Shown: one piece after another, positions 1 to 9,358 of the stretch
Layout: the number at the start of each line of letters is the position of its first letter
Numbering within the stretch: the stretch's first letter is position 1
Assembly (NCBI RefSeq): GCF_012396125.1
Contig: NZ_JAAXOX010000001.1
Span: forward strand, 434,001-498,000
Length of the DNA: 64,000 nt
Reading direction: 5' to 3'
Source: Cellulomonas denverensis
GTDB lineage: Bacteria > Actinomycetota > Actinomycetes > Actinomycetales > Cellulomonadaceae
Position numbers and translations under genes: made by a program
Notes under the pieces: model-generated
What the model saw: only the letters and a program-made list of their open reading frames with translations
Told to the model about the DNA's origin: nothing
The model's database searches: none

Positions 1-57
1 CGAGCCCCTGCTCTCTGCTCCACCGCCCGCGAGCCTTCCCCGGGCCTTCTTCCCCCT

Positions 58-114
58 CGAGAGTGCACGAATGCACGCCTCCGGGGCCGAGAGGCGTGCA
101 TTCGTGCACTCTCG
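58..114. repeat. Perfect 24-bp inverted repeat with nested palindromes
   Basis: Arms at 58-81 and 91-114 are exact reverse complements around a 9-nt loop. Each arm carries its own small palindrome, GTGCA-CGAA-TGCAC. No T-run follows, so it is either a bidirectional stem terminator without a U tract or a dispersed REP-like element. It lies downstream of the aldo/keto reductase (minus strand). Confidence 0.85.
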
Positions 115-178
115 GCGAGACGGGGACGGGCGGCGGGGCCGGTGTGGAGGATTCGGGCGAGTTGGGCGTGGCAGGAGC

Positions 179-286
179 GGGCGCGGCGAGGTCAGGCCTG
201 GTCGGTTCGGGCGCGGCAAGGTCAGGCCCGGCCGGTTCGGGCGCGGCAGGCGGTTCGGGCACGGCGAGGTCGGGCCTGGCCAGTTC
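179..286. repeat. GC-rich ~30-bp tandem repeat, about 3.5 copies
   Basis: Units begin at 179, 209 and 257, with a shortened 18-bp unit at 239. Each starts GGGCGCGGC or GGGCACGGC and ends GGTTC or AGTTC. The stretch 1-328 has no convincing gene; it holds this array and the inverted repeat at 58-114. Confidence 0.7.
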
Positions 287-328
287 TTGCGGGCCCGGCC
301 GGTTCGGAGGGCCCGGCCGGGCGAGTGG

Positions 329-1255
329 TCAGGCCTCGCTGAGGGTGCGGACCTGGTCGGGGGTCAGCTCCAGGGTCGCGCCGGCGATCAGGTCGGGGAG
401 CTGCTCCGGGGTGCGGGCGCTGGCGATCGGGGCGGCGATCCCGGGCTGGGCGCGCAGCCAGGCGAGCGCCACCGAGGTGACCGAGGCGCCGGTCTCCGCG
501 GCGACCGCGTCCAGGGCCGACAGCACCGCGCGGCCGCGGTCGTCCAGGTAGCGCGCGGCCCCACCCGCACGCTGGGAGTCCACGGTCGTGCCGTCCCGGT
601 ACTTGCCGGTGAGGAACCCGCTGGCCAGCGACCAGTACGGCAGCACCGCCAGGTCCTCCGCCACGGCCAGGTCCTGCAGTTCGCCCTCGTACTCGTCCCG
701 GTGCACCAGGTTGTAGTGCGGCTGCAGCGCCACGAACCGCGCCACCCCGAGTTCGTCCGCGATCGCCAACGCCTTGGCCAGCCGGTCGGCAGTGAAGTTG
801 GACGCGGCGACGTAGCGGGCCTTGCCCTGGGCGACCACCTCGCCGAGCGCGGCGACCGTCTCCTCCAGCGGGGTGTCCTGGTCGTCGATGTGGGCGTAGT
901 ACAGGTCGACGTGGTCGGTGCCCAGCCGCCGCAGCGACCCGTCGATGGCCGCCCGGACCGCGGCGCGGGACGTCCCGGGCTGTGCGGCCGCCTGACCGAC
1001 CTTGGTCGCGATCACCACGTCGTCGCGGTTGCGCCGGGCGGTCATCCACTCCCCGATGATCGTCTCCGACTCCCCGCCGGAGTTGCCCGGCACCCACTGG
1101 GAGTAGACGTCGGCGGTGTCGATGAAGCTGCCCCCGGCGGCCGCGAAGCCGTCGAGCACGGCGAACGACTGCTCCCGGTCCGCGGTCCAGCCGAAGACGT
1201 TGCCACCGAGGTTGAGCGGCAGCACGTCCAGGTCGGTCGAGCCGATGCGGGTCAT
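329..1255 (-). CDS. Aldo/keto reductase
   Basis: Predicted NAD(P)H-dependent cytoplasmic oxidoreductase of the aldo/keto reductase superfamily, 308 residues. The catalytic tetrad is readable: Asp46 and Tyr51 in FIDTADVYSQW, Lys85 in IATKVG, and His122 in LYYAHIDD. The ATG at 1255 is preceded by GGAGGAGG at good spacing; a longer in-frame extension upstream lacks such a site and is low-complexity. The substrate cannot be told from sequence. It stands alone, 92 bp downstream of the Pro/Ala-rich membrane protein on the same strand, and is followed by repeat-rich DNA. Confidence 0.93.
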   Translation of the reverse strand: MTRIGSTDLDVLPLNLGGNVFGWTADREQSFAVLDGFAAAGGSFIDTADVYSQWVPGNSGGESETIIGEWMTARRNRDDVVIATKVGQAAAQPGTSRAAVRAAIDGSLRRLGTDHVDLYYAHIDDQDTPLEETVAALGEVVAQGKARYVAASNFTADRLAKALAIADELGVARFVALQPHYNLVHRDEYEGELQDLAVAEDLAVLPYWSLASGFLTGKYRDGTTVDSQRAGGAARYLDDRGRAVLSALDAVAAETGASVTSVALAWLRAQPGIAAPIASARTPEQLPDLIAGATLELTPDQVRTLSEA

Positions 1256-1347
1256 GGTCCTCCTCCCCGCCGGCGAGGAGCCGGCGGACTGCGGTCGCGG
1301 TCCGCCCCGAGTGACCGGACCGTCCCTGCGATCCTCTCCCGGCCGGC

Positions 1348-3507
1348 TCAGACCGGGAAGGCCGCGTACGCGTTCCGCACGTCCGCGATCAGCGCGGTCA
1401 GCTGGAAGACACCGGTGCCATTGCTCCACACCGCCGTGCCGGTGCCGTCACCGCGGTCGACGATCGTCACCGCCCCGGTCTGCTCCCCTGCCACCGACAC
1501 CGGCCCGGACTCCAGCACCTCACCGGTCAGGCCCTCCGCGAGCGCCGCCTGCTGTGCGGTCGCCTCCTCCGCGGTGGCCCACTGCCCCGAGCGCACCGTC
1601 ACCTGCTCGCCCGCACTGTCGGCGTACACGTCGAGGTACGCCTCCAGCGCCCCGGCCGCGACCCACTCCGGGTCGTCCTCCGACGACGCCAGGGCGTACT
1701 GCAGCACGGTGGCCGGCAGATTCGCGGCGAAGGCCGAGCTCGCGGTGCGGTCGACGGCGGGAAGATCGGCGGTCGGCGACGGCGCGACCACCACCTCCGG
1801 CTGGGCGGCCGGCTGGTCGCGGTTCATCAGGTACCAGGCCCCGAACCCGCCACCGACCAGCACCAGCACACCCACCACGATCAGGGTGATCCACAGCGCA
1901 CGGCGGCTGCGACCGGGCGCCGACGAGTCGACCGGCTCACCCGCCGGATCCCCGGTCTCGGAGGGGTCGGCACTGGCCGCCAGCGCACCGGTGGACGCCC
2001 CGTCGTCGCCGGTCGCCGGGTGGGCGGCCCCGGCAGACAGGGTCGCCGACAAGCGTGCAGGCGCGGAGGGAGTCGCGCCGGTCGCCGGGAACCCAGCGGC
2101 ACCCGTCGTCCCACCCACCGGAAACCCAGCGGTGCCAGCGTTCCCGCCCACCGGGAACCCCGCGGACCCAGCGGCACCCGTCGTCCCGGCTACCGGGAAC
2201 CCGGCGTGCCCGAGGGCAGCAGCGGTCCCGCTCACCGGAGACCCGGCGTGCCCGGTCCCGGTCGTGGAGGCCGCCGGAGAGGCGCCGGAGCCGACCGCGG
2301 CAGCAGTACCCGGCCAGGTAGCGGCGGTGGCCGCCCCGTTCCCAGGCGCCCCGGTCGGATGGGACGCGCCGGTCCCGGCCCCAGGTACCCCGGTCGGAGG
2401 GGACGCGCCGGTTCCGGCCCCAGGTACCCCGGTCGCGGAGAGCGCACCCGCCCCGGCCCCGGCCACCGGGAGCGCAGCAGCCCCCGCCACAGGCTGCACG
2501 CCCGCACCGGCGGCAGCGACCGCACCAGACCCGGCCGCGGCCGAGAACGACCCCGCCGCGGAGGACGCGGCAGCAGCCGGCGCACCCGCCACGGGACCAC
2601 CCGCAGGGACACCAGCACCGTTCGCGGGCGCACCGCCCGGAACGACCGGCAGCTCACCGGTCACCGGCTGCCACCGGGGGCGCGTACCTGCGCCGACCAC
2701 TGGGGTCGGATCGGTGACCGGGTGCCAGGCGTGAGGAACCGGCTGGGCACCCGCGCCGGGCGCGGCCGCCGCACCCGCCGGCAGCGACGAGGCAGCGAAC
2801 GCAGCAGCGCCGGAAGCCGAGCCGGCAGCACCCGGGCCGGAAGCCGAGCCGCCAGCGCCCAGGTCGGAAGCCGAGCCGCCAGCGCCCAGGTCGGAAGCCG
2901 ACACCGGGGCAGTCCCGTTCGCCGCACTCGGCGCGGGGTCGCCTCCGTTCGCGACCGCGGGGGCGAACCCAGGCGTCGCCGCCGAAGCCACAGCGGAGGC
3001 CCCGGCCGATCCGGCGCCCGAAGGCTCAGCCGAGCCGGACGAGACCGGGCCAGACGAGACCGGGCCAGACGAACCCAGTCCGGAAGCAGTCGGTCCAGAG
3101 GCCGCGCCGGACAAGCCCGGTCCGGAAGCAGCCGCGCCGGACGAACCCAGTCCGGAAGCAGCGGGGCCAGACGACGCCAGTCCAGAGACACCCGGGCCGA
3201 GCGAGCGCTCGTCCGGCACCGCCCCGAGCCGCGGCACCACGGGGATCGCCGCGGTGCTCACCGGGGGCTTGCCCCGCAGGGACCGGCGGCTCGGCACCAC
3301 CGGCACCGCCAACGCCCCGGTCGGCGTCCCGGGCTCGGCGCCCGTCCCCGGGTTGGCCTCCGCGCCGGCGGAGGGCCCCCCGCCGGGCGCGCTGCCGAAG
3401 GCGGACGGCACCGCGGGCACGCCGGGCGCGGGGTCCGCGGCGTCCGGGCCGGTGGGCGGTCCGCCGGTGGCGCCGGTCGCGCCGGGCCGGGTCTGGTGCT
3501 CAGTCAT
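1348..3507 (-). CDS. Pro/Ala/Gly/Ser-rich membrane-anchored protein
   Basis: 719 residues in three parts. Residues 1 to ~534 are a low-complexity Gly/Ala/Ser/Pro region with internal repeats. A single membrane span follows at ~537-559 (LWITLIVVGVLVLVGGG), then a ~160-residue soluble domain that should face outside. There is no signal peptide, so the long repeat region is probably cytoplasmic (type II topology). The outer domain resembles small actinobacterial extracytoplasmic domains behind disordered tails, but I do not recognise a named family. The ATG at 3507 has GGGGAG 8 nt upstream. Two exact 27-bp copies (2839-2892) and 39-bp near-copies around 2363-2440 show repeat expansion. Function unknown. 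Confidence 0.75.
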   Translation of the reverse strand: MTEHQTRPGATGATGGPPTGPDAADPAPGVPAVPSAFGSAPGGGPSAGAEANPGTGAEPGTPTGALAVPVVPSRRSLRGKPPVSTAAIPVVPRLGAVPDERSLGPGVSGLASSGPAASGLGSSGAAASGPGLSGAASGPTASGLGSSGPVSSGPVSSGSAEPSGAGSAGASAVASAATPGFAPAVANGGDPAPSAANGTAPVSASDLGAGGSASDLGAGGSASGPGAAGSASGAAAFAASSLPAGAAAAPGAGAQPVPHAWHPVTDPTPVVGAGTRPRWQPVTGELPVVPGGAPANGAGVPAGGPVAGAPAAAASSAAGSFSAAAGSGAVAAAGAGVQPVAGAAALPVAGAGAGALSATGVPGAGTGASPPTGVPGAGTGASHPTGAPGNGAATAATWPGTAAAVGSGASPAASTTGTGHAGSPVSGTAAALGHAGFPVAGTTGAAGSAGFPVGGNAGTAGFPVGGTTGAAGFPATGATPSAPARLSATLSAGAAHPATGDDGASTGALAASADPSETGDPAGEPVDSSAPGRSRRALWITLIVVGVLVLVGGGFGAWYLMNRDQPAAQPEVVVAPSPTADLPAVDRTASSAFAANLPATVLQYALASSEDDPEWVAAGALEAYLDVYADSAGEQVTVRSGQWATAEEATAQQAALAEGLTGEVLESGPVSVAGEQTGAVTIVDRGDGTGTAVWSNGTGVFQLTALIADVRNAYAAFPV

Positions 3508-3599
3508 GGATGTCTCCCCGCATGGTCCCGGGCAGCCTAATGGGCGTGTCGCGCGGTCACGGGGCACATCGCGGCCGTCGTGTCGGCCGGCGCGGCGGC

Positions 3600-5186
3600 T
3601 CAGGCGAGCAGGTCGCGCCGCCGGAATCCGGCCACCCCGGCGGCGAACAGCACGAGGGCGGCGGCGCCGAGTCCGAGGGTGGGCGCCCAGTCCATGGCGT
3701 CGCCGGGCAGCGCGGGCACCAGGCGCAGGACGGACAACCGGTCGGTGCCCTCCGGCAGCAGACCGGCGAGCATTCCGGCGAGCGCGACGTAACCGAGGTA
3801 CGCCCACCCGACGATCAACAGCCGGGGTAGCCAGCCGATCAGCAACGCTGTGAGCCCGGTCAGCGACCACACCACGGGCAGGGTGACCAGGGAGGCGGCG
3901 GTCAGGTGCGGGATCTGGCCGGGGTCGTCCAGGGTGCCGGCGGCGGCCAGCCCCATCGCGAGACCGCCGATCACCAGGACCAGTGCGGAGCCGGCGAACG
4001 GGACGACGACCTGGGCGAGCATCCACCGGGTGCGGCCGACCGGTCCGGCCAGGACGTGCCCGGCGCGGCCACTGGTCTCCTCGGTGTGCAGGGCGGCGAC
4101 GCCGGACACCCCGGCAGCGGCGGCCAGGCAGGTGGCCAGCACCAGGTAGCGGGCGAACACCGGGTCGGTGGCCGATCCGGACGCTCCACCGGACAACAAC
4201 TGGGCGAGCTCGGGTTCCTCGGCGATGAAGTCGAGCACCTGCCGGGCCAGCACACCGACCAGCGCGCACAGGGCGGCCGAGCCGAGTGCCCAGGCGAGCA
4301 GGGTGCTGCCCTGGCGGCGGAGCGTGACGGCGGCCAGCCCGCGCAGCCGGGGCGAGGCGGTGGCGCGCCCGGACCGGTCGGGCAGCAGCGCCGAACCGAG
4401 GTCGCGCCGGGCGGCGACCAGGCCCGCGCCCGCGGTGAGCAGGACGGCGGCGACCGGGAGCAGCAGCAGCGGCCACCACCGTTCGTCCACCCACGCCCGG
4501 GTGGCCTGCGCCCAGCCGAACGGGCTGAGCCAGCTCCACACGCTGCCGGACTCGCGGGCCTGCACGTCGCCGACCGCCCGCAGCAGGTAGCCCACCCCGA
4601 CCAGGGTGGCGGCCACGGCGGAGGCGGTGCGGGCCCGCGCGGCGAGCTGGGCGGCGCAGGCACCGGCCGCCCCGAAGACCAGCCCCAGCCCGGCGACCCC
4701 GGCACCGAAGGCGATCGCGCCGGGCAGGGCCAGGCCGGCGGCGACCAGGACGACGACCAGCCCGGCGCCGATCACCAGGTCGGCGATCAGCACCACGGTC
4801 ATCGCGGCCGGGACCGCGGCGGTGCGGCCGACCGGGGCGGCCCGGACCAGCTCCATCGACCCGGACTCCTCGGCGGCGCGCAGTTGCCGGACTGCCAGGA
4901 ACGCGGACATCAGCGCGACCGGCAGGGCGACCCAACCGAGCAGCTCGTTGGCGACCATCGCGCCGAGGGTGTAGTCGTCGAGCCCATACCCGGGTCCGGC
5001 GAGGGCGGTGGCGGCGGGTGAGGCGATCAACTCGGCGCGCGCGGCCTGGGCCCCGGGGTTGTCGAAGACCTGCGCCTCGGAGCGCACCGACCCGGCCGTG
5101 ATCAGCCAGATCGCGACCGCCCAGATCAGCAGCCGGATCCGGTCGGCGCGCAGGCCGATCCGGATCAGCTGCCCGGCGCCGGTCAT
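3600..5186 (-). CDS. ABC-2-type exporter permease
   Basis: Integral membrane protein of 528 residues with about 12 hydrophobic spans in two halves, typical of actinobacterial exporter permeases annotated as polyketide-antibiotic or multidrug ABC permeases. It overlaps the ATPase gene by 4 bp (ATGA), so the two are translationally coupled and form one transporter. The operon starts with a TetR regulator, which suggests ligand-inducible efflux. The exported compound is unknown. Confidence 0.88.
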   Translation of the reverse strand: MTGAGQLIRIGLRADRIRLLIWAVAIWLITAGSVRSEAQVFDNPGAQAARAELIASPAATALAGPGYGLDDYTLGAMVANELLGWVALPVALMSAFLAVRQLRAAEESGSMELVRAAPVGRTAAVPAAMTVVLIADLVIGAGLVVVLVAAGLALPGAIAFGAGVAGLGLVFGAAGACAAQLAARARTASAVAATLVGVGYLLRAVGDVQARESGSVWSWLSPFGWAQATRAWVDERWWPLLLLPVAAVLLTAGAGLVAARRDLGSALLPDRSGRATASPRLRGLAAVTLRRQGSTLLAWALGSAALCALVGVLARQVLDFIAEEPELAQLLSGGASGSATDPVFARYLVLATCLAAAAGVSGVAALHTEETSGRAGHVLAGPVGRTRWMLAQVVVPFAGSALVLVIGGLAMGLAAAGTLDDPGQIPHLTAASLVTLPVVWSLTGLTALLIGWLPRLLIVGWAYLGYVALAGMLAGLLPEGTDRLSVLRLVPALPGDAMDWAPTLGLGAAALVLFAAGVAGFRRRDLLA

Positions 5187-6088
5187 CGCACGCCGCCGTA
5201 TTCGCGCAGGAACAGGTCCTCCAGGGTCGGCGGGTGGGCGGTGAGCGCGTGCACCTGGTGCCGGCCCAGGGTGTCGAGTAGGGCGGGCAGCCGCTCGCCG
5301 TCCACCTGGAACCGCAGCCGCGCGCCGTCCCGGTCGAGGTCGTGCACCCCGTCGTCGCCGGTCAGGGCGGTGATCAGCCCGGTCGCTGCCTGGTCGTCGG
5401 CGAGCTGGAGCTGCACGGTGGTCCGGGTGCGGCCGCGCAGCTCGTCCAGGGTGCCGGTGCGCACCCGCCGGCCGGACCGGATGATCGTCACCCGGTCACA
5501 CAGCGCCTCCACCTCGGCCAGGATGTGGCTGGACAGCAGCACGGTGCGGCCCTGGGCGGCGACCTGGCGGATCGTCTCCTGGAACACCGCCTCCATCAGC
5601 GGGTCCAGCCCACTGGTCGGCTCGTCCAGCAGCAGCAGCTCGGTGTCCGCGGCCAGTGCCGCCACGAGTGCGACCTTCTGCCGGTTGCCCTTGGAGTAGG
5701 CGCGCATCCGCACGGTCGGGTCCAGTTCGAAGCGCTCGATCAGCTCCTGGCGGCGGCCCGGGTCGATGCCGCCGCGCAGCCGGCCGAGCAGGTCGATCGC
5801 CTCCCCGCCGGTGAGGTTGGGCCAGAGCGCGACCTCACCGGGGACGTAGGCCAGTCGCCGGTGCAGGTCGACGGCGTCGCGCCACGGGTCGCCACCGAGC
5901 AGCATGGACCGGCCCTCGTCCGCCCGGATCTGGCCGAGCAGGATCCGGATGGTGGTGGACTTGCCCGCGCCGTTCGGGCCCAGGAAGCCGTGCACCTCAC
6001 CGGTGGCGACCGCCAGGTCCAGTCCGTCCAGCGCGGTGCGGCGGCCGAACCGCTTGACCACGCCGGACAGCTCGATGCTGTGGCTCAT
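5183..6088 (-). CDS. ABC transporter ATP-binding protein (exporter)
   Basis: 301-residue ATPase of the DrrA/CcmA-like exporter class. Visible motifs are Walker [10 protein letters not shown], the signature-region YSKGNRQKV (Lys-Gly-Asn instead of the usual LSGGQ core), Walker [14 protein letters not shown] and a switch His in LLSSHIL. Start ATG 6088 has AGGAGGAG upstream and overlaps the tetR stop by 4 bp. It powers the permease encoded immediately downstream. Confidence 0.93.
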   Translation of the reverse strand: MSHSIELSGVVKRFGRRTALDGLDLAVATGEVHGFLGPNGAGKSTTIRILLGQIRADEGRSMLLGGDPWRDAVDLHRRLAYVPGEVALWPNLTGGEAIDLLGRLRGGIDPGRRQELIERFELDPTVRMRAYSKGNRQKVALVAALAADTELLLLDEPTSGLDPLMEAVFQETIRQVAAQGRTVLLSSHILAEVEALCDRVTIIRSGRRVRTGTLDELRGRTRTTVQLQLADDQAATGLITALTGDDGVHDLDRDGARLRFQVDGERLPALLDTLGRHQVHALTAHPPTLEDLFLREYGGVR

Positions 6089-6729
6089 GACTCCTCCTGC
6101 TGGGCGAGGTAGGCGTGCAACATGCCGGGATCGGTGAGCATCGCCTCGGTGTAGAGCTCCAGGGCCGGCAGCACCGCCCATTGCGCCAGGTGCGCGAAGG
6201 CGGCGGCCGGTTCCAGCGTGGGTGACGGCGCCCGGCCCGCCTCCGCCTCGATCAGGGTCAGCTGCAGCAGCCCGACCGACTGGGCGACGGCATACCGGGC
6301 GCGCAGCTCGGGGTCGCGGGAGGGCCGCACGGTGCCGGCCCGTTCCCCGGCAGCCAGGTACTCGCGGGTGGCCTCGGTCATGTGGTCGACGAACCCGGCC
6401 GCGACCGGCCCGCCGGTGGCCAGGCTGCGCACCACGTAGCCGAACACCGGGCCGTACTGGGTCAGGTCGCCGAGCTCGGCCATCACCTCCCGCGGGCTGT
6501 CCACGGTCAGCGACTGCTCCTTGCGGTGCCGGATCCTGGCCAGCACCTCGTCGTCGCAGGCGGCGCGCAGTCCGTCCTTGGACCCGAAGTGGTGGATCAC
6601 CAGCGCGGGGCTGACCCCGGCGTCCTCGGCGATCGCGCGCAGGCCGACGCCGAACCCGTCCCGGGCGAACCGGAGCATCGCGGCATCGCGGATCCGGGCC
6701 CGGGCGGTGAGGTCGTCGGCTGAACGCAT
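6085..6729 (-). CDS. TetR-family regulator of the downstream ABC exporter
   Basis: 214 residues. The N-terminal helix-turn-helix lies in about residues 10-55 ([14 protein letters not shown], then [16 protein letters not shown]); the rest is a ligand-binding TetR C-terminal domain. First gene of a tetR-ATPase-permease operon joined by two ATGA overlaps. A 16-bp palindrome 11 bp upstream of its start is the likely operator, so autoregulation and co-control of the exporter are expected. Confidence 0.92.
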   Translation of the reverse strand: MRSADDLTARARIRDAAMLRFARDGFGVGLRAIAEDAGVSPALVIHHFGSKDGLRAACDDEVLARIRHRKEQSLTVDSPREVMAELGDLTQYGPVFGYVVRSLATGGPVAAGFVDHMTEATREYLAAGERAGTVRPSRDPELRARYAVAQSVGLLQLTLIEAEAGRAPSPTLEPAAAFAHLAQWAVLPALELYTEAMLTDPGMLHAYLAQQEES

Positions 6730-6739
6730 GTACAGCAGA

Positions 6740-6755
6740 CTAAACAGTTGTTCAG
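6740..6755. promoter_or_regulatory. Candidate TetR operator
   Basis: CTAAACAGTTGTTCAG is a 16-bp palindrome with one mismatched pair (half-sites TAAACA and TGTTCA). It sits just upstream of tetR and overlaps the radA stop codon, so the exporter operon promoter lies inside the radA 3' end. Confidence 0.7.
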
Positions 6756-8164
6756 CCCGGCGCCAGCCCCTTGGTCGCCCGGACCGCCTCCATCAGGTCG
6801 GCGGCCTGGGCGACCGCCATCCCGGCCGGTGCCTGACCCGGCTCGATCGACCCGGCCGGCACCACCGCGTGCGTGAACCCGAGCCGCGCCGCCTCGGACA
6901 GCCGGCGCAGCGTCCCGGTCACCGGCCGGATCTCCCCCGCCAGCCCGACCTCGCCGATCGCGACCAGCCGCGGCGGCAGCGCCACGTTCTCCCGCGAGCT
7001 CACCGTCGCCAGCGCCAGCGCCAGATCCGCCGCCGGCTCCACCACCCGGGCACCGCCCACGCTGGAGACGTACACGTCCTGATCGGCGACCTTGAGCCCG
7101 GCCCGGCGCTGCAGCACGGCCAGCACCATCGCCAGCCGGGAACCGTCGATGCCACTGGTGGTGCGCCGCGGGTTGGACAGCATGCTCGGCGCCACCAGCG
7201 ACTGCACCTCGGTGGCCAGCGGCCGCCGGCCCTCCAGCGTGACCGTGACGCAGGTGCCCGGGACCTGGTTCCGCTCGGTGGACACGAACAGCCCGGACGG
7301 GTCGGCGAGCCCCACGATGCCGGTCTCGTTCAGGTCGAAGCAGCCGACCTCGTCGGTGGGCCCGAACCGGTTCTTGGTCGCCCGCAGCAGCCGCAGCCGG
7401 GAGTGCCGGTCGCCCTCGAACTGGCAGACCACGTCGACCAGGTGTTCCAGCGTGCGCGGGCCGGCCACCGAGCCGTCCTTGGTCACGTGCCCGACCAGCA
7501 CCACCGGCAGGTTGCGCTGCTTGGCCGCGGCGATCAGCGCACCGGCGACCTCACGCACCTGCGCCACCCCACCCGGCGACCCCTCGACCTCCGCGGAGGC
7601 CACGGTCTGCACCGAGTCCAGCACCAGCAGGTCGGGCGCGGACTGCTCGATGTGGCCCAGGATGGTCGCCAGGTCGGTCTCGGCGGTCAGCAGCAACCGG
7701 TCGGCCAGCGCCCCGATCCGTTCCGCGCGCAGCCGGACCTGCCCCGCCGACTCCTCGCCGGTCACGTACAGCACGGTGCGATCCGCGGTCTCGGCCACCC
7801 GGCTGGCGACGTCCAGCAGCAGGGTCGACTTGCCCACCCCCGGCTCACCGGCCAGCAGCACCACCGCGCCGGGCACGAGTCCGCCGCCGAGCACCCGGTC
7901 CAGCTCGTCCACCCCGGTCGGCCGCGACCGGCTGGTCTCCACGTCGATCTGGGCGATCGGCCGGGCGGCACCGCGCGGCGGGGTGCTTGCGACCGTCCGG
8001 GGCGCCGCACCGCCGGCACCGCCCTCCTCGCCGACGCTGCCCCAGGTCTGGCACTCTCCGCACCGGCCGACCCACTTGCTGGTGGTCCAGCCGCACTCCG
8101 AGCAGCGGAAGCCGGCCCGGGTGCTGCGGGCGGCACGGGCGGTGCGGGAGGGACTGGTGCTCAC
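6752..8164 (-). CDS. radA: DNA repair protein RadA (Sms)
   Basis: 470 residues. Architecture: a C4 zinc finger (Cys21, Cys24, Cys35, Cys38), a RecA-like ATPase with Walker A GEPGVGKST at 106-114, the RadA-specific KNRFG motif at 264-268, and a C-terminal Lon-protease-like domain. Known family role: branch migration and processing of recombination intermediates. It is divergent from disA, an arrangement common in actinobacteria and biologically sensible because RadA and DisA both act at branched DNA. Confidence 0.97.
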   Translation of the reverse strand: MSTSPSRTARAARSTRAGFRCSECGWTTSKWVGRCGECQTWGSVGEEGGAGGAAPRTVASTPPRGAARPIAQIDVETSRSRPTGVDELDRVLGGGLVPGAVVLLAGEPGVGKSTLLLDVASRVAETADRTVLYVTGEESAGQVRLRAERIGALADRLLLTAETDLATILGHIEQSAPDLLVLDSVQTVASAEVEGSPGGVAQVREVAGALIAAAKQRNLPVVLVGHVTKDGSVAGPRTLEHLVDVVCQFEGDRHSRLRLLRATKNRFGPTDEVGCFDLNETGIVGLADPSGLFVSTERNQVPGTCVTVTLEGRRPLATEVQSLVAPSMLSNPRRTTSGIDGSRLAMVLAVLQRRAGLKVADQDVYVSSVGGARVVEPAADLALALATVSSRENVALPPRLVAIGEVGLAGEIRPVTGTLRRLSEAARLGFTHAVVPAGSIEPGQAPAGMAVAQAADLMEAVRATKGLAPG

Positions 8165-8232
8165 GGGCGGTCACGCTAGCCGCGCCCACCCACACCCCGT
8201 GTCACACCCCGCGCGATGACGGTGCCGACCCG

Positions 8233-8238
8233 TAGGAT
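8233..8238 (+). promoter_or_regulatory. -10 hexamer for a leaderless disA mRNA
   Basis: TAGGAT ends 7 nt before the GTG at 8246. This matches the TAnnnT -10 element with transcription starting at or next to the start codon. No Shine-Dalgarno is present before either possible start, which supports the leaderless reading. Confidence 0.6.
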
Positions 8239-8245
8239 CACGACC

Positions 8246-9319
8246 GTGCCCACCTCCCAGGCGGACGAGACGCTCCGCTCCACCCTGGCCGCCGTCGCGC
8301 CCGGCACCGAACTGCGCGACGGACTCGAGCGCATCCTGCGTGGGCGCACCGGCGCGCTGATCGTCCTCGGCTACGACGAGACGGTGGAGGGCATCTGCTC
8401 CGGCGGGTTCGAGCTGGACGTCGAGTTCTCCGCCACCCGGCTGCGCGAGCTGGCCAAGATGGACGGCGCGATCGTGATGGACCCCGACCGGGGCCGGATC
8501 CTGCGCGCCGCGGTCCAGTTGCTGCCGGACGCCTCGATCAGCACCTCGGAGTCCGGCACCCGGCACCGCACCGCCGAGCGCGCCGCCAAGCAGACCGGCC
8601 TGCCGGTGATCTCGGTGTCCGCCTCGATGCGGATCATCGCGCTCTACGTCGCCGGGCAGCGGCACGTGCTGGAAGACCCGGACGCGATCCTCGGCCGGGC
8701 GAATCAGGCGCTGGCCACCCTGGAGCGGTACAAGGCCCGGCTGGACGAGGTCTCCGGCACCCTGTCCGCACTGGAGATCGAGGACCTGGTCACGGTCCGG
8801 GACGTCTGCGTCGTGGTGCAGCGGCTGGAGATGGTCCGGCGGATCTTCGACGAGATCGCCGGCTACGTGGTCGAGCTCGGCACCGACGGGCGCCTGCTGT
8901 CCCTACAGCTGGACGAGCTGACCGGCGGGATCGGCGCCGACTCCGACCTGGTGGTGCGCGACTACGTGGACACCGCCCGCCGCACCCAGGAGCAGGTGCA
9001 GACCGCGCTGGCCGCCCTGGACTCCACCGAGCTGCTGGACCTGTCCGCGATGGCCCGGGTGCTCGGCCTGCCCAGTGCGGTCGAGGTGCTGGACTCCGCG
9101 GTCGCCCCGCGCGGTTACCGCCTGCTGTCCAAGGTCCCCCGGCTGCCCGCCGCGATCGTCGACCGGCTGGTCGGCCACTTCAGCGGGCTGCAGAAGCTGC
9201 TCGCGGCCAGCATCGACGATCTGATGGCGGTGGACGGCGTCGGCGAGCAGCGGGCCCGGGCCGTGCGCGAGGGCCTGTCCCGGCTGGCCGAGTCCAGCAT
9301 CCTGGAGCGGTACGTCTGA
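8246..9319 (+). CDS. disA: Diadenylate cyclase DisA
   Basis: Makes the second messenger c-di-AMP from two ATP and scans DNA for branched structures. The DAC domain is at the N-terminus with DGA at 73-75 and RHRTAER at 106-112; a helical linker and a C-terminal helix-hairpin-helix DNA-binding segment follow ([16 protein letters not shown]). I chose the GTG at 8246, giving 357 residues, the usual family length, with a leaderless -10 at the right spacing. An ATG 30 bp upstream (8216) is in frame but has no ribosome binding site. Divergent from radA. Confidence 0.96.
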   Translation: MPTSQADETLRSTLAAVAPGTELRDGLERILRGRTGALIVLGYDETVEGICSGGFELDVEFSATRLRELAKMDGAIVMDPDRGRILRAAVQLLPDASISTSESGTRHRTAERAAKQTGLPVISVSASMRIIALYVAGQRHVLEDPDAILGRANQALATLERYKARLDEVSGTLSALEIEDLVTVRDVCVVVQRLEMVRRIFDEIAGYVVELGTDGRLLSLQLDELTGGIGADSDLVVRDYVDTARRTQEQVQTALAALDSTELLDLSAMARVLGLPSAVEVLDSAVAPRGYRLLSKVPRLPAAIVDRLVGHFSGLQKLLAASIDDLMAVDGVGEQRARAVREGLSRLAESSILERYV

Positions 9320-9358
9320 TCGCGGAATGACCACGGGCGGCAGGTCGTTGGCCGAGGC

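Noticed and set aside
8216..8245. ATG 30 bp upstream as disA start
   Set aside because: No ribosome site, adds ten residues beyond family length, and it lies upstream of the likely -10, so it would not be in the mRNA.
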